Shown piece by piece: positions 8,852 through 11,119 of a stretch of 11,119 nt of DNA. The notes beneath the pieces were generated by a model. That model made no database searches and was not told the origin of the DNA. It saw only the letters and a list, made by a program, of their open reading frames with translations. The translations under genes were made by a program, and so were the position numbers. The DNA comes from UBA4655 sp964585575 (GTDB lineage Bacteria > Planctomycetota > Planctomycetia > Pirellulales > UBA1268). The DNA is taken from the NCBI GenBank assembly GCA_964585575.1, contig CAZPEM010000111.1:1-11119 (forward strand). The letters run 5' to 3'. Numbering within the stretch: position 1 is the stretch's first letter; every line of letters begins with the position of its first letter.

Positions 8852-10701
8852 CGACTGCCCCTGCCTTTCCAGAGATTCGCGAGTCGCCGCGGCCGCTTCC
8901 GGCGGCCCGGGCCGACGCGCCGGCGCGGCTCACCGCGCGATCGCTCGAGGGGCTCGAATGGGTGCTCGCGCGGGAACTGACGTCGATCGGGGCGACCGAT
9001 CTCGTCGTCGGCCGCCGGACGATCGAGTTCTCGGCGACGGCGGGCCGCGAGAAGGAGACGCTCTACCGGGCCGTCCTCGAATCCCGCACGGCGATCCGCG
9101 TGCTCGAGCCGCTCGGCCGGTTCACGGTGGCGTCGCCTGAGTCGCTCTACGCGGCCGTGCAGGAGATCGACTGGCGGGAGCAATTGCGTGCGGACGACAC
9201 GCTCCGGGTCGACGCCGCGATCCACGACACGTTCCTCACCCACTCGCTCTACGCGGCGCAGGTGGTGAAGGACGCGATCGTGGACCAGCTNNNNNNNNNN
9301 NNNNNNNNNNNNNNNNNNNNNNNNNNNNNNNNNNNNNNNNNNNNNNNNNNNNNNNNNNNNNNNNNNNNNNNNNNNNNNNNNNNNNNNNNNGGCCTCGTCG
9401 TCACGAACCCGCCCTACGGCGAGCGGCTGCCGCTGCCGCGGGCAGCGGCGCTCATGCGGCGGATCGGCGACTGGCTCGTGCAGCACTGCGGCGGCTGGCG
9501 GGCCGCGATCCTCGCGGCCGACACGCCGGCCGCGAAGCAGCTCGGCCTGCGGACGAGCGGCCGCGTGCCGCTCTCCAACGGCCCGATCGCCTGCAAGCTG
9601 CTCGAAGTGGAGATCCGCGAGCGGGCCGAAAAAAGTGCCGGCCACCGAGTCCAGTCGATCTCGGAAAGCGGCACCGTCGAAGCATCAGCCGCATCCCCCG
9701 AGGTCGGTGGCAGGATCGTTTCTCCCGGCCGCACGGTCGACGACCAGATCGGTGACTTCCGCCGGCGGCTCGCAAAGCGGCAGAAGCACCTGGCGAAGTG
9801 GGCTCGGCGGCAGGGGATCGAGGCCTATCGCGTCTACGACCGCGACATCCCGGAGATTCCGCTCGCGATCGATCTCTACGCCGGCTGGCTCCACGCGGCC
9901 GAGTATGAGCGACCGCACGATCGGACGGAGATCGAGCACGACGTCTGGCTCGATCGCATCGTCGAGGCGGCCGCGGCGGAGCTCGGCATTCCGCCGAACC
10001 GGACGTTCCTCAAGAAACGATCCCGCACGCGGGGCCTCTCGCAGGTGGAGAAGGTCGCCGCCCAGAAGGCGATCGTCGCGGTGAAGGAAGGGGGCCTGGT
10101 CTTCGAGGTGAATCTCTCCGACTACCTCGACACGGGGCTGTTCCTCGACCACCGCACGACGCGGTCGATGGTGCGGGCCGAGGCCGCAGGGAAGCGGATG
10201 CTCAACCTCTTCTGCTACACCGGCAGCTTCTCGGTCTACGCGGCGGCCGGCGGCGCGACCGAGACCACGAGCGTCGATCTCTCGAACACCTATCTCGACT
10301 GGACACGAACGAACCTCGCCGCCAACGGCTTCAAGGACGCCGGCCGGCACCGCACCGTGCGGGACGAGGCGAGGGCCTTCCTCGAGCACCGCGGGCGGCG
10401 GGGGGAGAAGCCGTTCGATATCGTCGTCGTCGATGCCCCGACGTTCTCGCGGTCCGCGAAGAGCGAGACGCCGTGGGACGTGCAGCAGGACCACGCGGCG
10501 CTGCTCGCGGCCGTGCGGGAAAATCTCTCGGACGGCGGCGTCGTCTACTTCTCGACCAACTTTCGGCGGTTCAAGCTCGACGAGGCCGCCGTCGGCGGTC
10601 TCTTCACGATCCGCGAGATCAGCCACCGCACGATCCCCGAGGACTTCCGCAACGAACGTATCCACCGCGCGTGGCGGCTCGTCGCGGCCACCGCCGGCTG
10701 A
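8848..10701 (+). CDS. rlmKL: Bifunctional 23S rRNA methyltransferase RlmKL (m2G2445 / m7G2069 type), interrupted by assembly gap
   Basis: E. coli RlmKL methylates 23S rRNA at G2445 (RlmL half, N2) and G2069 (RlmK half, N7) during large-subunit assembly. Here the N-terminal THUMP-type region ends in VVKDAIVDQ at the gap. After it come the RlmL motif TNPPYGERL, a linker, and the conserved stretch KWARRQGIEAYRVYDRDIPE. The RlmK half follows with NLSDYLDTGLFLDHR, a SAM-binding LNLFCYTGSFSVYAA, VDLSNTYLDWTRTN and VVDAPTFSRS. The last motif is usually DPPTFS, so one proline is alanine here. The RlmL SAM-binding GSGT motif lies in the N block and cannot be seen. The frame continues across the Ns, but E. 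coli RlmL has roughly 180-190 residues in the matching interval, so over 400 bp are probably missing beyond the 100 Ns. The start is GTG at 8848, overlapping the ATPase stop (GTGA) without a clear ribosome-binding site, suggesting coupled translation. The N-terminus is about 25 residues longer than in E. coli. Confidence 0.93.
   Translation: MTTAPAFPEIRESPRPLPAARADAPARLTARSLEGLEWVLARELTSIGATDLVVGRRTIEFSATAGREKETLYRAVLESRTAIRVLEPLGRFTVASPESLYAAVQEIDWREQLRADDTLRVDAAIHDTFLTHSLYAAQVVKDAIVDQXXXXXXXXXXXXXXXXXXXXXXXXXXXXXXXXXXGLVVTNPPYGERLPLPRAAALMRRIGDWLVQHCGGWRAAILAADTPAAKQLGLRTSGRVPLSNGPIACKLLEVEIRERAEKSAGHRVQSISESGTVEASAASPEVGGRIVSPGRTVDDQIGDFRRRLAKRQKHLAKWARRQGIEAYRVYDRDIPEIPLAIDLYAGWLHAAEYERPHDRTEIEHDVWLDRIVEAAAAELGIPPNRTFLKKRSRTRGLSQVEKVAAQKAIVAVKEGGLVFEVNLSDYLDTGLFLDHRTTRSMVRAEAAGKRMLNLFCYTGSFSVYAAAGGATETTSVDLSNTYLDWTRTNLAANGFKDAGRHRTVRDEARAFLEHRGRRGEKPFDIVVVDAPTFSRSAKSETPWDVQQDHAALLAAVRENLSDGGVVYFSTNFRRFKLDEAAVGGLFTIREISHRTIPEDFRNERIHRAWRLVAATAG
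9291..9390. other. Assembly gap of 100 N inside rlmKL
   Basis: Exactly 100 Ns replace the end of the THUMP region and most of the RlmL methyltransferase core. Family comparison implies about 550 bp of missing sequence, so the gap length is likely a placeholder and the apparent in-frame join is fortuitous. Confidence 0.95.
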
Positions 10702-10704
10702 AGG

Positions 10705-10734
10705 TTGCCCGCGGCGCCGGCGAGGCCATAGAGT
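10705..10734 (+). promoter_or_regulatory. Possible promoter for the terminal exported-protein gene
   Basis: TTGCCC (10705-10710), an 18-bp spacer and TAGAGT (10729-10734) resemble the proposed carB promoter (TTGCTG, 18 bp, TAGTCT). Transcription would start near 10741, about 35 nt before the ATG. Motif resemblance only; the gene could instead be read through from rlmKL. Confidence 0.28.
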
Positions 10735-10775
10735 GTCGGGCGCAAAAATCGAGTGCCGTTCGAAAGAGGTGACGC

Positions 10776-11119
10776 ATGTCGAGCAGCGTGAAACGTGTTG
10801 GATCCATCGGCCGGACGCGTGCGGCCTCAGCCGCGATGGCCGTCGTCTTCTGGTGTTCTGCGGTTGTGATGCAGGACCGGCCAGAGGCGGCCGATCCGAA
10901 ACCCCCGGCCGCCGAGGTCGCTCCGGGAACCGCCGACGCCGGGCTGCATGTCCGCTATGCCGAAGCCCGGCTGCGGCTCGCGGAGCTGAAGCTCACGAAG
11001 GCGGAGGAGCTCAACCGGCACACGCCCGGCCTCTTTACCGAGACCGACATGCGGCGGCTTCGCAACCGGGTCGACGTCTTGCGATCGCAGGTCGCGGCAA
11101 CGCGGGAGCATCCCCATGG
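10776..11119 (+). CDS. Predicted exported or membrane-anchored helical protein of unknown function, cut by window edge
   Basis: An open frame of 114 complete codons starts at ATG 10776, preceded by AAAGAGGT about 5 nt upstream, and runs off the right edge. Residues 1-15 are basic (Lys6, Arg7, Arg13, Arg15). Residues 16-32 form a hydrophobic segment (AASAAMAVVFWCSAVVM), consistent with a signal peptide or single membrane anchor. There is no standard lipobox around Cys27. A Pro/Ala-rich linker (36-55) follows, then two amphipathic helices (about 59-82 and 88-111) joined by a TPG turn. This helical hairpin resembles the coiled-coil part of HlyD-type periplasmic adaptors and similar short exported proteins I associate with planctomycetes, but the visible part lacks the flanking lipoyl/barrel sequences that would identify an adaptor. 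I do not recognise a specific family. It begins 74 bp after rlmKL on the same strand. Confidence 0.72.
   Translation, partial: MSSSVKRVGSIGRTRAASAAMAVVFWCSAVVMQDRPEAADPKPPAAEVAPGTADAGLHVRYAEARLRLAELKLTKAEELNRHTPGLFTETDMRRLRNRVDVLRSQVAATREHPH

Noticed and set aside
10706..10741. Possible terminator after rlmKL (GCCCG...CGGGC followed by a short A run)
   Set aside because: The stem is only 5 bp with a loop of about 26 nt and there is no T-tract on the coding strand.

Overview
This is a GC-rich bacterial chromosome window with ordinary housekeeping genes packed on both strands and two 100-N assembly gaps (2130-2229 and 9291-9390). Codon use is strongly biased to G or C in the third position. 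Together with a last gene resembling exported helical-hairpin proteins I associate with planctomycetes, this suggests a planctomycete (Pirellulales-like) draft genome or metagenome bin. That taxonomic call is an inference, because no rRNA or marker tree is available.

Left part, minus strand (1-2718): a putative transcription unit reads leftward from a promoter near 2755. It runs ahpD (alkylhydroperoxidase, C-terminus lost in gap 1), then fabH (beta-ketoacyl-ACP synthase III, N-terminus lost in the same gap), then after a 128-bp spacer a DUF4143-type ATP-binding protein that runs off the left edge. The spacer is less GC-rich than its surroundings. It holds palindromes, a possible promoter and a perfect tandem 11-bp repeat carrying TTGACA.

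Right part, plus strand (2767-11119): diverging from ahpD across about 110 bp is carB (carbamoyl-phosphate synthase large subunit). It is followed 50 bp later by a P2A-type Ca2+-ATPase. A bifunctional 23S rRNA methyltransferase of the RlmKL type overlaps the ATPase stop codon by a GTGA junction. After a 74-bp gap that may hold a promoter, an exported or membrane-anchored helical protein of unknown function starts and runs off the right edge.

The genes do not form one evident pathway; they cover pyrimidine/arginine precursor synthesis, ion export, rRNA modification, fatty-acid initiation and peroxide defence. I found no CRISPR array, transposase, tRNA, rRNA, phage gene or clear defence cluster. 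I do not see convincing evidence of a novel system. The points worth checking are the repeat-bearing leader of the DUF4143 gene, residue changes in AhpD, the Ca2+-ATPase and RlmK, the overlapping divergent promoter region, and the coding sequence hidden by the two N blocks.
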